Shown: positions 45,897 through 55,298, counted from the first letter of the stretch. The stretch is DNA of 64,000 nt from Achromobacter sp. Bel (GCF_012928505.1 NZ_JABBJN010000013.1:59378-123377), one strand, 5' to 3'. Notes: generated by a model from the letters alone, not told the origin. Program-made: numbers and translations.

Positions 45897-46363
45897 AGGA
45901 AGCGGTCCAGCATCTTGCGGCTATGTTTGTCCAACGACAGGATGTCGCGCACCAGATAGAAGATGCCGTGGCTGTCGGCGATCAGCAGCGTCTGCGGGCT
46001 AAGCCGGCGGATATCTTCTTCGCCGCGCAGGACAAAGGACGTGGGGCCGCGGTCCGTTTCCACCTTCCAGGTGCTGGGCGTGGCGTACGTGGACACGCTG
46101 GCCAGCTTGCGGATCTCGGGCATGAATTCCCGGCCCGCCAGTTCTTCTTCGATCAGCGCGCGTGGCCCCTCGGGCACATCGGACAGGTGTTCGATCCACA
46201 CCAGTTCGTGGCCGTCGCTGGTCACCAGCGACAGGCCCCGGCCCGCTTCGCTGATCGGGAAGGCGCGCACGGGGATGACCCCTTCATGCGTCTCGCCGTC
46301 GGCGGATTGATATTCAAGGCGCCCGAAGGCGTTGCGGCGCAGTTGAAAAGACGGCAACGTCAT
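45893..46363 (-). CDS. DUF1854 protein associated with cyanophycin metabolism
   Basis: A 156-residue cytoplasmic protein. FQLRRNAFGRLEYQSADG and VWIEHLSDVPEGPRALIEEELA match DUF1854. In many Betaproteobacteria this gene accompanies an ABC exporter and cyanophycin synthetases, as here: the ABC gene ends 21 bp upstream of its start and the two cphA genes follow on the other strand. A role in handling cyanophycin or its precursors is inferred from context only. Confidence 0.85.
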   Translation of the reverse strand: MTLPSFQLRRNAFGRLEYQSADGETHEGVIPVRAFPISEAGRGLSLVTSDGHELVWIEHLSDVPEGPRALIEEELAGREFMPEIRKLASVSTYATPSTWKVETDRGPTSFVLRGEEDIRRLSPQTLLIADSHGIFYLVRDILSLDKHSRKMLDRFL

Positions 46364-46384
46364 GACGATAATCCCGGTTCGGCG

Positions 46385-48670
46385 TCAGGCCACGGCGGCC
46401 ATGTCTTCGCTGCCCGACGCCTGCGCGTCGGCTTCCGCCTGGCGCGCCTGCGCCTGGTAGAGGCGATAGTAGGCGCCCTCGCGGGCCATCAGTTCTTCGT
46501 GCGGCCCCTGCTCCACGATCTGGCCGCGGTCCAGCACGACCAGGCGGTCGGCCTTGCGCAGGGTGCTCAGGCGGTGGGCGATGGCGATGGTGGTGCGGCC
46601 GCGCACCAGATTGTCCAGCGCCTTCTGGATTTCCTTCTCGGTCGTGGTGTCCACCGACGACGTCGCTTCATCCAGGATCAGGATGCGCGGGTCGATCAGC
46701 AACGCGCGGGCGATCGAGATGCGCTGGCGTTCGCCGCCCGACAGGGCCTGGCCGCGCTCGCCCACCAGCGAGTCGTACCCGTGCGGCAAGCGCAGGATGA
46801 ACTCGTGCGCATGGGCGGCGCGGGCCGCGGCCACGATTTCATCGCGCGTCGCGTCGGGTTTGCCGTAGGCGATGTTCTCGGCGATGGTGCCAAAAAACAG
46901 GAACGGCTCTTGCAGTACCAGCCCGATGTTGCGGCGGTAGTCCGCCACGCGCACCGAGCGGATGTCGGCGCCGTCGACCAGAATCGCGCCTTCGGACACG
47001 TCATAGAAACGGCAGATCAGGTTGATCAGCGTGCTCTTGCCCGAACCGCTGTGGCCCACCAGGCCGATCATTTCGCCCGGCGCGATGGTCAGGTCCAGTC
47101 CGCGGATGACCTGGCGGTTGCCGTAGCGGAACCCCACGTCGCGCAATTCGATGCGCCCGTTGATCTGCGGCAGCTTGGCCGGATTCTGCGGTTCCGGCAC
47201 GCTGGAGACGTGGTCCAGGATGTCGAAAATCCGCTTGGCGCCAGCCGCCGCTTTCTGCGTGACCGAGACAATGCGGCTCATCGAATCCAGGCGCATGTAG
47301 AAGCGCCCGATATACGCCAGGAACGCGGCCAGGACGCCCACGGTGATCTGCTTTTGCGAGACTTGCCAGATGCCGAAGATCCACACGACCAGCAAGCCCA
47401 CTTCCGTCAGCAGCGTAACGGTGGGGGAAAACAGCGACCAGGTCGTGTTCACCCGGTCGTTGACTTCCAGGTTGCGGTTGTTGGCTTCGCGGAAACGCGC
47501 CACTTCGCGCTTTTCCTGCGCGAAAGCCTTCACCACGCGGATGCCCGGAATGGTGTCGGCCAGCACGTTGGTGATCTCGGACCAGATGCGGTCGACCTTT
47601 TCAAAGCCGTGGCGCAGGCGGTCGCGTACCGCGTGGATCATCCAGATGATGAACGGCAGCGGCACCAGCGTGACCAGCGCCAGCCATGGGTTGATCGACA
47701 CCAGGATCACCGCCGTCATGACGATCATCAGGATGTCGTTGGCGAAGTCCAGCAGATGCAGCGACAGGAACACGCAGATGCGGTCGGTTTCGCTGCCGAT
47801 GCGCGAGATCAGGTCACCCGTGCGCTTGCCGCCGAAATACTCCAGCGACAGCTGCTGCAAATGCTCATAGGTGGTGGTGCGCAGGTCGGCGCCGATGCGT
47901 TCGCTGACCCAGGCCAAAATGTAGGTCCGGGCCCAGCCCAACCCCCAGGCCAGAAAGGCGGACGCCAGGAGGCCGCTCAGGTAGAGGCGGACCTTGCTGT
48001 AGTCGATGGGCGCGCCGTTCTGGAACGGGATCAGCACATCGTCCATCAGCGGCATGGTCAGGTACGGCGGCACCAGGGTGGCGGCCGTGCCCAGCAGCGT
48101 CAGGATGAAACCGGCCAGCAACGGGCCGCGGTACGGGCGGGCGAAACGCCACAGGCGCAGGAGCGCCCAGGTGGTGGACGGCGCCGCCTGCTCCTGGTGG
48201 CAGGCGGGGCATTCTTCCTCGCCTGCGGGAATGACGTTATTACAGTTGGTGCAGGTCCGTTCCGCCCGTTCCTGTTCCTGATAGCCGGACAGCCGGATCG
48301 CCTGCTGCGCTTCGAACTGCGCCAACAGGCGCAACGCCGCCGGATTGCGGGCCAGCGTGAACCGCCAGACGGCCAGGCGGGCGTTATCGTCGTGCAGCTC
48401 CAGCACGGCGGCGCCGGCGTGGTCGGACAGGTTCAGCGTTAATTGGGGGCCATAGACCCAGGAATCCCAACCGTTATCGTCGGAATTGCGGGCCAACAGG
48501 CGGCGGTCGGTGGCCGCGATCAATCCGGGCTGGAACTTCAGCCGCTGATCCAGGTCTATTTCAACCCAGGCCAGCAGGCTTTCGCCCTCTGCTAACTCAG
48601 CGCGGATTTCGTCCCGCCAGCGGGCAGGAAAGGCATCGGCAAGGCCGGAAAACAGGTGTGGTTTTTTCAT
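46385..48670 (-). CDS. ABC exporter (fused permease-ATPase) with N-terminal zinc-ribbon segment, cyanophycin-associated
   Basis: A 761-residue half-transporter expected to act as a dimer. The unusual N-terminal region (1-165) is soluble and ends in a four-cysteine zinc-ribbon: C140, C143, C154, C157. A type I exporter membrane domain with six helices follows. The ATPase has Walker A GHSGSGKST, signature LSGGERQR and Walker B ILILDEATS. It lies 21 bp before the DUF1854 gene on the same strand and is divergent from the cyanophycin synthetases. The substrate is unknown. Confidence 0.88.
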   Translation of the reverse strand: MKKPHLFSGLADAFPARWRDEIRAELAEGESLLAWVEIDLDQRLKFQPGLIAATDRRLLARNSDDNGWDSWVYGPQLTLNLSDHAGAAVLELHDDNARLAVWRFTLARNPAALRLLAQFEAQQAIRLSGYQEQERAERTCTNCNNVIPAGEEECPACHQEQAAPSTTWALLRLWRFARPYRGPLLAGFILTLLGTAATLVPPYLTMPLMDDVLIPFQNGAPIDYSKVRLYLSGLLASAFLAWGLGWARTYILAWVSERIGADLRTTTYEHLQQLSLEYFGGKRTGDLISRIGSETDRICVFLSLHLLDFANDILMIVMTAVILVSINPWLALVTLVPLPFIIWMIHAVRDRLRHGFEKVDRIWSEITNVLADTIPGIRVVKAFAQEKREVARFREANNRNLEVNDRVNTTWSLFSPTVTLLTEVGLLVVWIFGIWQVSQKQITVGVLAAFLAYIGRFYMRLDSMSRIVSVTQKAAAGAKRIFDILDHVSSVPEPQNPAKLPQINGRIELRDVGFRYGNRQVIRGLDLTIAPGEMIGLVGHSGSGKSTLINLICRFYDVSEGAILVDGADIRSVRVADYRRNIGLVLQEPFLFFGTIAENIAYGKPDATRDEIVAAARAAHAHEFILRLPHGYDSLVGERGQALSGGERQRISIARALLIDPRILILDEATSSVDTTTEKEIQKALDNLVRGRTTIAIAHRLSTLRKADRLVVLDRGQIVEQGPHEELMAREGAYYRLYQAQARQAEADAQASGSEDMAAVA

Positions 48671-48768
48671 TGGAACGCATACCGGGCCAGGACTCTGCCC
48701 TACTAGGCGGCAACCGGTCTACCGCCCACGGCGGCAAACGTGTCCCTTCCTTACAACACAACAAGTTC

Positions 48769-48783
48769 ACGCCTTGAAGGCGT
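48769..48783. promoter_or_regulatory. Palindrome in the ABC exporter-cphA intergenic region
   Basis: acgcctt-g-aaggcgt is a perfect 15-base inverted repeat directly before TATAGTAT (48786-48793), inside the 270-bp divergent region. It could be an operator for one or both promoters. Confidence 0.45.
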
Positions 48784-48805
48784 CGTATAGTATCAGCCGA
48801 TTTTT

Positions 48806-48895
48806 CTAATTAGGAATATCTGGGATCCCCCACTCGTTGGCATTATTCTTAAGGCGCATCCCCACAAATTCGCCAATAAATTCGCGGTCTTGCAT
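48806..48895 (-). other. Possible 29-residue leader or relict ORF
   Basis: On the minus strand, ATG 48895 opens a short frame ending TAG at 48806-48808 and beginning MQDREFIGEFVGMRLKNN. Codons are AT-richer than in neighbouring genes and the peptide looks protein-like. It lies 135 bp before the ABC exporter gene on the same strand and antisense to the cphA leader. It may be a leader peptide, a gene remnant or chance. Confidence 0.3.
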
Positions 48896-48940
48896 AGGGG
48901 CGTCCGCGCGTGCCAACCTGCTTCTCAAGTAAATTAAAAC

Positions 48941-51556
48941 ATGAAAAAGAAAGACATTGAATTTCTCGATGTCGTGGCTTTGCGCGGCCCGAACATTTGG
49001 ACGTATCGCCCGGTCCTTGAAGCATGGGTGGATATTGGTGAACTGGAGGATTTTCCGTCCAACACCATTCCCGGGTTTTACGAGCGCCTGTCCAGTTGGC
49101 TGCCGACCCTGATCGAGCACCGTTGCAGCCCCGGCGTGCGCGGCGGCTTCCTGGCCCGTCTGAAAGAAGGCACCTGGCCGGGCCATATTCTTGAACATGT
49201 CACCTTGGAATTGCAGAACTTGGCCGGCTTGCGCGGCGGTTTCGGCAAAGCCCGGGAGACCTCGACCCGCGGCGTCTATAAGGTCGTCGTACGCGCCTGG
49301 CAGGAACAGGTCACCCGCACCGCCCTGAACGAAGCGCGCGACCTGGTCATGGCGGCCATCGAAGACCGCCCGTTCGATGTGCCCGCCACCATCGCCCGAC
49401 TGCGCAGCCTGGTGGACAAGCACTGCCTGGGCCCCAGCACGGCGTGCATCGTGGATGCCGCCGACGACCGCGACATTCCCTATATCCGCCTGTTCGAGGG
49501 CAACCTCGTACAGTTCGGCTACGGCTCGGCCCAGCGCCGGATCTGGACCGCCGAGACCGACCGCACCAGCGCCATCGCCGAGGGGATCTCGCGCGACAAG
49601 GACCTGACGAAAGAACTGCTGTCGACCTGCGGCGTGCCGGTGCCGGAAGGCCGCCTGGTGCGCAGCGAAGACGACGCCTGGGAAGCGGCCGAAGACATCG
49701 GCCTGCCCGTCGTGGTCAAGCCCTATGACGGCAACCACGGCCGCGGCGTCTTCACCAACCTGACGACCCGCGACGAAGTCGTTTCCGCCTACCGCGTCGC
49801 GGTGGATGAAGGCAGCGGCGTGATCGTCGAGCGCTTCGTGCTGGGCAACGAACACCGCCTGCTGGTGGTGGGCAACCGCATGGTGGCCGCCGCCGCCGGT
49901 GAATTGGCCTGGGTGACGGGCGACGGCAAGTCGACCATCACCGAGCTGATCGACAGCCAGATCAACACCGACCCGCGACGCGGCCGCACCGAGAACCATC
50001 CGCTGAATCCGGTACGCCTGGATTCCGCCGCCCGCCTGGAGATCGCGCGCCAGGGTTTGTCCGAAGACAGCGTGCCCGACGAAGGCCAGCGCGTGCTGGT
50101 GCAGCGCAGCGGCAACGTCGCCTTCGACGTGACCGACCGCGTGCATCCCAGCATCGCCGCCACCGTGACGCTGGCCGCCCGCGTGGTGGGCCTGGACATC
50201 GCCGGCGTCGACCTGGTGGCCGAAGATATCTCCCGGCCGCTTGCCGAGCAGCGCGGCGCCATCGTGGAAGTCAACGCCGGCCCGGGTCTGCTGATGCACC
50301 TGAAGCCGGCCGACGGCACGCCGCGCCCGGTGGGCCGCGCCATCGTCGATCATCTGTTCCCCGAAGGCGACGCCGGCCGCATCCCCATCGTGGGCGTCAC
50401 CGGCACCAACGGCAAGACCGTGGTCGCGCGCCTGGTGGCCCGCCTGCTGCACCTGTCGGGCAAGCGCACCGGCCTGGCCTGCAGCGAAGGGCTCTACCTG
50501 GACCGCCGCCTGGTGCAAAAGGGCGACCGCGCCGACTTCGCGTCGGGCACCCGCCTGCTGATGAACCGCAACGTGGACGCCGCCGTCATCGAAAACGACA
50601 GCGGCGTCATCCTCGGCCAAGGGCTGGCGTATGACCGCTGCCAGGTGGGCGTGGTCACCAACATCGACGACGCCGACCATCTGGGCGACTTCGACATCAA
50701 CGAAACGGAGCGCATGTTCAATGTGTTTCGCACGCAGGTCGACGTGGTCCTGCCCACCGGCGCCGCTGTGCTCAACGCGCGCGATCCGCGCGTGGTGGAA
50801 ATGGCCGAGCTCTGCGACGGCGCCGTGATCTTCTTCGGCATCGACCCCGCCCTGCCCGCCATCACCGCCCATCTACAGCAGGACGGCCGTGCGGTGTTCG
50901 TGCGCGACGGCAGCATCATCCTGGCGCAGGGCGCTCGCGAAGAACGGCTGGCCGACGTGGCCGCGATCCCGTTGACGCATGGCGGCCGCGTGGCCTTCCA
51001 GGTTGAAAACGTGCTGGCCGCGGTGGGCTCCGCGTGGGCGCTGGACATCCCCGTGGAACTGATCCGCGCCGGCATCGAGACCTTCGACATCGACCAGGCC
51101 GACGCGCCGTGGCAATTCACGCTGTTCGAACGCAACGGCGGCACGGTGGTGGTGGACGACGTGCACAACGCCTCGGCGCTGCGCCCTCTGATCGCCGCCA
51201 TCGACCAGTTCCCGTCGGCGACCCGCGCCGTGGTCTATTCCGCCGGCGCCGACCGCCGCGACGCGGACCTGATCGAACAAGGCCGCTTGCTGGGCGACGC
51301 CTTCGACCGCGTCGTGCTCTACGACGACAAGACGGTCAACAGCAAGCGCCCCGAGGGCCAGGCGCGCGCGCTGCTGCGCCAGGGCCTGTCGCAAGGCAGC
51401 CGCGTGAAAGACATCCAGGATGAGCCCGACCATGGCAAGGCCATCGAGAGCGTGCTGCACGGCATCGCGGCGGGCGACTTCGCCCTGCTGCAATCCGACG
51501 AAGCATTCTCCGGCCCCACCATCGATCTGGTCCGCCGCTGGATTCAACAATACTGA
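48941..51556 (+). CDS. Cyanophycin synthetase (first of two)
   Basis: An 871-residue cytoplasmic enzyme polymerising Asp and Arg into cyanophycin with ATP. The N-terminal domain (about 1-160) has ALRGPNIWTYRP and CSPGVRGGFLARLKEGTWPG-type blocks. An ATP-grasp domain follows (about 220-480). The Mur-ligase-like domain has its P-loop GVTGTNGKT at 485-493. All three domains look intact. The tandem copy starts 14 bp downstream. This gene has only a weak ribosome-binding site. In Cupriavidus a similar pair is called cphA and cphA'; the two may differ in primer or substrate preference. Confidence 0.93.
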   Translation: MKKKDIEFLDVVALRGPNIWTYRPVLEAWVDIGELEDFPSNTIPGFYERLSSWLPTLIEHRCSPGVRGGFLARLKEGTWPGHILEHVTLELQNLAGLRGGFGKARETSTRGVYKVVVRAWQEQVTRTALNEARDLVMAAIEDRPFDVPATIARLRSLVDKHCLGPSTACIVDAADDRDIPYIRLFEGNLVQFGYGSAQRRIWTAETDRTSAIAEGISRDKDLTKELLSTCGVPVPEGRLVRSEDDAWEAAEDIGLPVVVKPYDGNHGRGVFTNLTTRDEVVSAYRVAVDEGSGVIVERFVLGNEHRLLVVGNRMVAAAAGELAWVTGDGKSTITELIDSQINTDPRRGRTENHPLNPVRLDSAARLEIARQGLSEDSVPDEGQRVLVQRSGNVAFDVTDRVHPSIAATVTLAARVVGLDIAGVDLVAEDISRPLAEQRGAIVEVNAGPGLLMHLKPADGTPRPVGRAIVDHLFPEGDAGRIPIVGVTGTNGKTVVARLVARLLHLSGKRTGLACSEGLYLDRRLVQKGDRADFASGTRLLMNRNVDAAVIENDSGVILGQGLAYDRCQVGVVTNIDDADHLGDFDINETERMFNVFRTQVDVVLPTGAAVLNARDPRVVEMAELCDGAVIFFGIDPALPAITAHLQQDGRAVFVRDGSIILAQGAREERLADVAAIPLTHGGRVAFQVENVLAAVGSAWALDIPVELIRAGIETFDIDQADAPWQFTLFERNGGTVVVDDVHNASALRPLIAAIDQFPSATRAVVYSAGADRRDADLIEQGRLLGDAFDRVVLYDDKTVNSKRPEGQARALLRQGLSQGSRVKDIQDEPDHGKAIESVLHGIAAGDFALLQSDEAFSGPTIDLVRRWIQQY

Positions 51557-51570
51557 CAGGAATACCTGCC

Positions 51571-54141
51571 ATGGAAGTTTCCCGTATCCGAGCCCTGCGT
51601 GGCCCCAATCTGTGGAGCAAGAACACCGCGATCGAGGCCATCGTTTCCTGCGCCGACGCCGAGTGTTCCATCGACAACCTGCCCGAGTTCGAAGCCCGCC
51701 TGCGCGCGCGGCTGCCGCAGATCGGCCTGATGCGCCCCGAGGGCCATCAAGACGCCGTGTCGATCGCCCACGTCTTGCAGATCGTCGCACTGACGATGCA
51801 GGCGCACGCCGGCTGCCCCGTGACCTTCGGCCGCACCTCGTCCACGATTGAACCCGGCGTGTTCCAGGTGGTGGTCGAATACAGCGAAGAGGAAGTCGGC
51901 AAGCTGGCGATGGAACTGGCGCAAGCGCTGGTCCGCGCCGCGCTGGACGACACGCCGTTCGACTTCGCCGATGCGCTCAAGCGCCTGCGGGAACTGGACG
52001 AAGACGTGCGCCTGGGGCCCAGCACCGGCGCCATCGTGAACGCCGCCGTCGCCCGCAACATCCCCTACCGCCGCCTGACTCAGGGCAGCATGGTGCAGTT
52101 CGGCTGGGGTAGCAAGCAGCGCCGCATCCAGGCCGCCGAAACGGACCTGACCAGCGCCATCTCCGAATCGATCGCGCAGGACAAGGACCTGACCAAGATG
52201 CTGCTGGACGCCGCCGGCGTGCCAGTGCCGATGGGCCGTTCGGTGACCACGGCGGAAGAAGCCTGGGAAGCGGCGCAAGAGCTGGGCGGCCCCGTCGTCG
52301 TCAAGCCCCGCGACGGCAGCCAGGGACGCGGCGTGGCCGTGAACATCGAAACACGCGAACGCGTCATCCAGGCCTTTGAAGTGGCCGAAGAAGTCAGCTC
52401 GGAAGTCATTGTCGAGCGCTACATCCCGGGCCACGATTTCCGCCTGCTGGTGGTGGGCGGCGCGCTCGTCGCGGCGTCTCGCCGCGATCCTCCCCAGGTT
52501 ACGGGCGACGGGCAGCAAACCATCCGCCAACTGGTGGACCAGGTCAACGCCGACCCCTTGCGCGGCGATGGGCACGCCACTTCGCTGACCAAGATCCGCT
52601 TTGACGACATCGCGCTGGCCACCTTGAAAAAGCAGGGCTTCGCCGCCGATTCCGTGCCGCCCCCGGGCACGCTGATCTTCCTGCGCAACAACGCCAACCT
52701 CAGCACCGGCGGCTCGGCCACCGACGTGACCGACGAGGTGCACCCCGAAATGGCGGCGCGCGCCGTGTCCGCGGCCCGCATGATCGGCCTGGACATCTGC
52801 GGCGTGGACGTCGTCGCCGAAAGCGTGCACTACCCGCTGGAAGACCAGCACGGCGGCGTGGTCGAAGTGAACGCCGCGCCCGGCCTCCGCATGCACCTGA
52901 CCCCCTCGTTCGGCAAGGGCCGCGCGGTGGGCGAGGCCATCATCGCCAACATGTACGCGGACGGCGACGATGGCCGCATCCCGGTCGTGGCCGTAGCCGG
53001 CACCAACGGCAAGACGACGACAGTGCGCCTGACCGCCCATCTGCTGGGCGCGGCCGGCAACCGCGTCGGCATGACAAATTCCGACGGCGTCTACGTGGAC
53101 AACCTGCGCATCGACACCGGCGACTGCAGCGGCCCGCGCAGCGCACGCAGCGTGCTCATGCACCCCGATGTGGACGCCGCGGTGTTCGAGACGGCGCGGG
53201 GCGGCATCCTGCGCGAAGGCCTGGCGTTCGACCGCTGCAACGTGGCCATCGTCACCAACATCGGCATGGGCGACCATCTGGGCCTGGGCTACATCAGCAC
53301 GGTGGAAGACCTGGCCGTGGTCAAGCGCGTGATCGTGCAGCACGTGCATCCGTCGGGCACCGCGGTGCTGAACGCCGCCGACCCCATCGTGGCCGAAATG
53401 GCCGCAAGCTGCCCGGGTTCGATCACCTACTTTGCCGAAGACCGCAACCATCCTGTCCTGGCCACCCATCGCGCGCAGGGCCTGCGCTCGGTCTACCGCG
53501 ACGGCGATGCGATCGTCGCGGCGCAAGGCGCGGAAGAAGTCCGCCTGCCACTGGCCGGCATCCCGCTCACGCGCAACGGCACGATCACGTTCCAGGTCGA
53601 AAACGCCATGGCTTCGATCGCTGCCGCCTGGGCGCTGAACCTGGACTGGGACACCATCCGCCGCGGCCTGGCCACCTTCGTGAACGATGCCCAGACGGCG
53701 CCCGGACGCTTCAACGTGTTCGACCACCGCGGCGCGACGGTGATCGCCGATTACGGCCACAATCCGGACGCGATCCTGGCGCTGGTGCGTGCCGTGGACG
53801 CCATGCCCGCCAAGCGCCGTTCGGTCGTCATCAGCGGGGCGGGCGACCGCCGCGATGAAGACATCCGCATGCAGACCGAAATCCTGGGCGCCGCGTTCGA
53901 CGACGTGCTGCTGTATCAGGACCAATGCCAACGCGGCCGCGCCGACGGTGAAGTGTTGGCGCTGCTGCAGGAAGGCCTGGTCGGCGCGCCGCGCACGACG
54001 CACATCGAAGAGATCCACGGCGAATTCCTGGCGATCGACACGGCGCTCGGCCGCCTGGCGCCCGGCGACCTGTGCCTGATCCTGGTCGATCAGGTGGAAG
54101 AGGCCCTGGATCACATCGCCCGCCGCATCGCCGAGGGTTGA
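51571..54141 (+). CDS. cphA: Cyanophycin synthetase (second of two)
   Basis: An 856-residue enzyme with the same three-domain order as its neighbour. The N-terminal start VSRIRALRGPNLWSKNTAIEA is shorter and differs from the first copy (no CSPG block). The ATP-grasp part has GGPVVVKPRDGSQGRGVAVN. The Mur-like P-loop AVAGTNGKTT is at 474-483. Sequence divergence between the copies is large, so this is an old duplication rather than a recent one. It is preceded by AGGAATACCTGCC and followed by a long hairpin. No cyanophycinase (cphB) is in the window. Confidence 0.93.
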   Translation: MEVSRIRALRGPNLWSKNTAIEAIVSCADAECSIDNLPEFEARLRARLPQIGLMRPEGHQDAVSIAHVLQIVALTMQAHAGCPVTFGRTSSTIEPGVFQVVVEYSEEEVGKLAMELAQALVRAALDDTPFDFADALKRLRELDEDVRLGPSTGAIVNAAVARNIPYRRLTQGSMVQFGWGSKQRRIQAAETDLTSAISESIAQDKDLTKMLLDAAGVPVPMGRSVTTAEEAWEAAQELGGPVVVKPRDGSQGRGVAVNIETRERVIQAFEVAEEVSSEVIVERYIPGHDFRLLVVGGALVAASRRDPPQVTGDGQQTIRQLVDQVNADPLRGDGHATSLTKIRFDDIALATLKKQGFAADSVPPPGTLIFLRNNANLSTGGSATDVTDEVHPEMAARAVSAARMIGLDICGVDVVAESVHYPLEDQHGGVVEVNAAPGLRMHLTPSFGKGRAVGEAIIANMYADGDDGRIPVVAVAGTNGKTTTVRLTAHLLGAAGNRVGMTNSDGVYVDNLRIDTGDCSGPRSARSVLMHPDVDAAVFETARGGILREGLAFDRCNVAIVTNIGMGDHLGLGYISTVEDLAVVKRVIVQHVHPSGTAVLNAADPIVAEMAASCPGSITYFAEDRNHPVLATHRAQGLRSVYRDGDAIVAAQGAEEVRLPLAGIPLTRNGTITFQVENAMASIAAAWALNLDWDTIRRGLATFVNDAQTAPGRFNVFDHRGATVIADYGHNPDAILALVRAVDAMPAKRRSVVISGAGDRRDEDIRMQTEILGAAFDDVLLYQDQCQRGRADGEVLALLQEGLVGAPRTTHIEEIHGEFLAIDTALGRLAPGDLCLILVDQVEEALDHIARRIAEG

Positions 54142-54164
54142 TTCCCCGATGGTCCAAGGCCGTT

Positions 54165-54210
54165 GCGGCACAGCAAACGGGGCGCTCTGGCGCCCCGTTT
54201 GCTGTGCCGC
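54165..54210. terminator. 20-bp perfect inverted repeat after cphA
   Basis: Arms at 54165-54184 and 54191-54210 are exact reverse complements with a 6-base loop, 23 bp after the cphA stop. No T-run follows on either strand, so it may end transcription with Rho or protect the mRNA 3' end. Confidence 0.65.
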
Positions 54211-54302
54211 TTACCTGTCGACTGAACGGCACGTGATGGTTTTCGCGGTGCCGTCGTTTCCGCTGCGCGACCGCCGCGGCCGTCGTTCCCTGCCCCGCCA
54301 TC

Positions 54303-54422
54303 TCAGCCGTGGGAGGCCTCGACAGGCGCCGTGGCCTGATAGCGGTCCGTCACGTGGGTGCACCCCATGGCCGCCATGGCGGCGAGCGTCAACAAGATAG
54401 CGCTGCAAAGTCGTTGCGTCAT
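54303..54422 (-). CDS. Small lipoprotein
   Basis: A 39-residue predicted lipoprotein. It starts MTQRLCSAILLTLAAMAA and has the lipobox MAAMGC, so the mature part is only 19 residues beginning Cys-Thr-His-Val-Thr. GAGAGG precedes ATG 54422 at a good distance. It resembles entericidin-like or other tiny stress lipoproteins in layout, but no family could be named. It stands alone between the cph and csbD regions. Confidence 0.65.
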   Translation of the reverse strand: MTQRLCSAILLTLAAMAAMGCTHVTDRYQATAPVEASHG

Positions 54423-54793
54423 GCGTGCCCCTCTCCCTTTCCCTGTCATGAACCGCTCGGCGGGTTCCACCGCGACTATACCGGGGCTCGTCCACGGCAG
54501 CCAGCGCAGCCGCGCCGTGACTTCGCCGCACCTCCCGTTACCAGCCCCGATCAAAAGGGGACAAAACATTGCGGAAATGTAACTCCCGCTTCTGGTGCTC
54601 CTGATAGCCCGGCCCGACGGAGAACCGCGCAGATATCGCACTTTGCGCCGTTACATTTACCCACAGCCAGGTTTGACAGGCCTCCCGGCCGGCTCGTACG
54701 GTAGGGGCTAGCTGATCAGTGTCCAACTCAACCGCGATTGCAGGACTTATAGGCCATAAGCCTTGTGTCGCACGCAGACAGAGAGAGGTCACC
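54423..54793. other. Divergent region between small lipoprotein and csbD-like gene
   Basis: 371 bp with no recognised gene. It must contain promoters in both directions. The part at 54560-54760 is comparatively AT-rich. No clear sigma-70 boxes at ideal spacing were found; the downstream stress genes suggest a stationary-phase or envelope-stress promoter. Confidence 0.4.
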
Positions 54794-54994
54794 ATGAATA
54801 ACGACATCATCGCCGGCAAGTGGAAGCAACTGACCGGCAAGGCCAAAGCGGCCTGGGGTGAACTCACCGACGACGAGTTGACCCGTACCGAAGGCAACGC
54901 CGAACGGCTGGCTGGCCTGATCCAGGAGCGTTACGGCAAGACGAAGGATGAAGCGCAAAAGGAAGTCCGGGATTTCTTCGACCGCAATCCCTGA
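54794..54994 (+). CDS. CsbD family stress protein
   Basis: A 66-residue hydrophilic protein. [21 protein letters not shown] and the Glu/Lys-rich helix to the C-terminus are typical of CsbD/YjbJ. These proteins are made under general stress; their function is unknown. GAGAGG precedes the ATG. The next gene (DUF1328) starts 45 bp later, and then a BON protein, a trio seen together in many Proteobacteria. Confidence 0.92.
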   Translation: MNNDIIAGKWKQLTGKAKAAWGELTDDELTRTEGNAERLAGLIQERYGKTKDEAQKEVRDFFDRNP

Positions 54995-55039
54995 ACGCCC
55001 CCACCGCCTTGATCGGTCGAAACCACTGGAGAAGCTGAC

Positions 55040-55204
55040 ATGTTGCACTACGCCGTTGTTTTCTTCGTCATCGCGATCATCGCGGCGGTTCTCGGCTTCG
55101 GCGGCATTGCCGCCGGCGCTGCGGGTATCGCCAAGGTCCTGTTCTTCGTATTCCTGGTGCTGGCGCTCTTGTCCATCTTGAGCGGCGCCCTCCGGAAAAA
55201 ATAG
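55040..55204 (+). CDS. DUF1328 small membrane protein (YtjA-like)
   Basis: A 54-residue protein with two hydrophobic helices: [20 protein letters not shown] at the N-terminus and [17 protein letters not shown] near the C-terminus, separated by GGIAAGAAG, ending in a basic RKK. This is the DUF1328/YtjA family, of unknown function, often near csbD and BON genes. GGAGAAG precedes the ATG. Confidence 0.9.
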   Translation: MLHYAVVFFVIAIIAAVLGFGGIAAGAAGIAKVLFFVFLVLALLSILSGALRKK

Positions 55205-55298
55205 GACACGTTGATAGAACGCGTACCCCCGAAGATTTCTGCAAGTCCGCGTCGTCCTCGGACGACGCGCCGAACACTACGTTTTAAGGAGCACAACT

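Noticed and set aside
45923..48442. Long plus-strand open frame opposite the DUF1854 and ABC exporter genes
   Set aside because: The opposite strand encodes full Walker and signature motifs; the plus frame has none.
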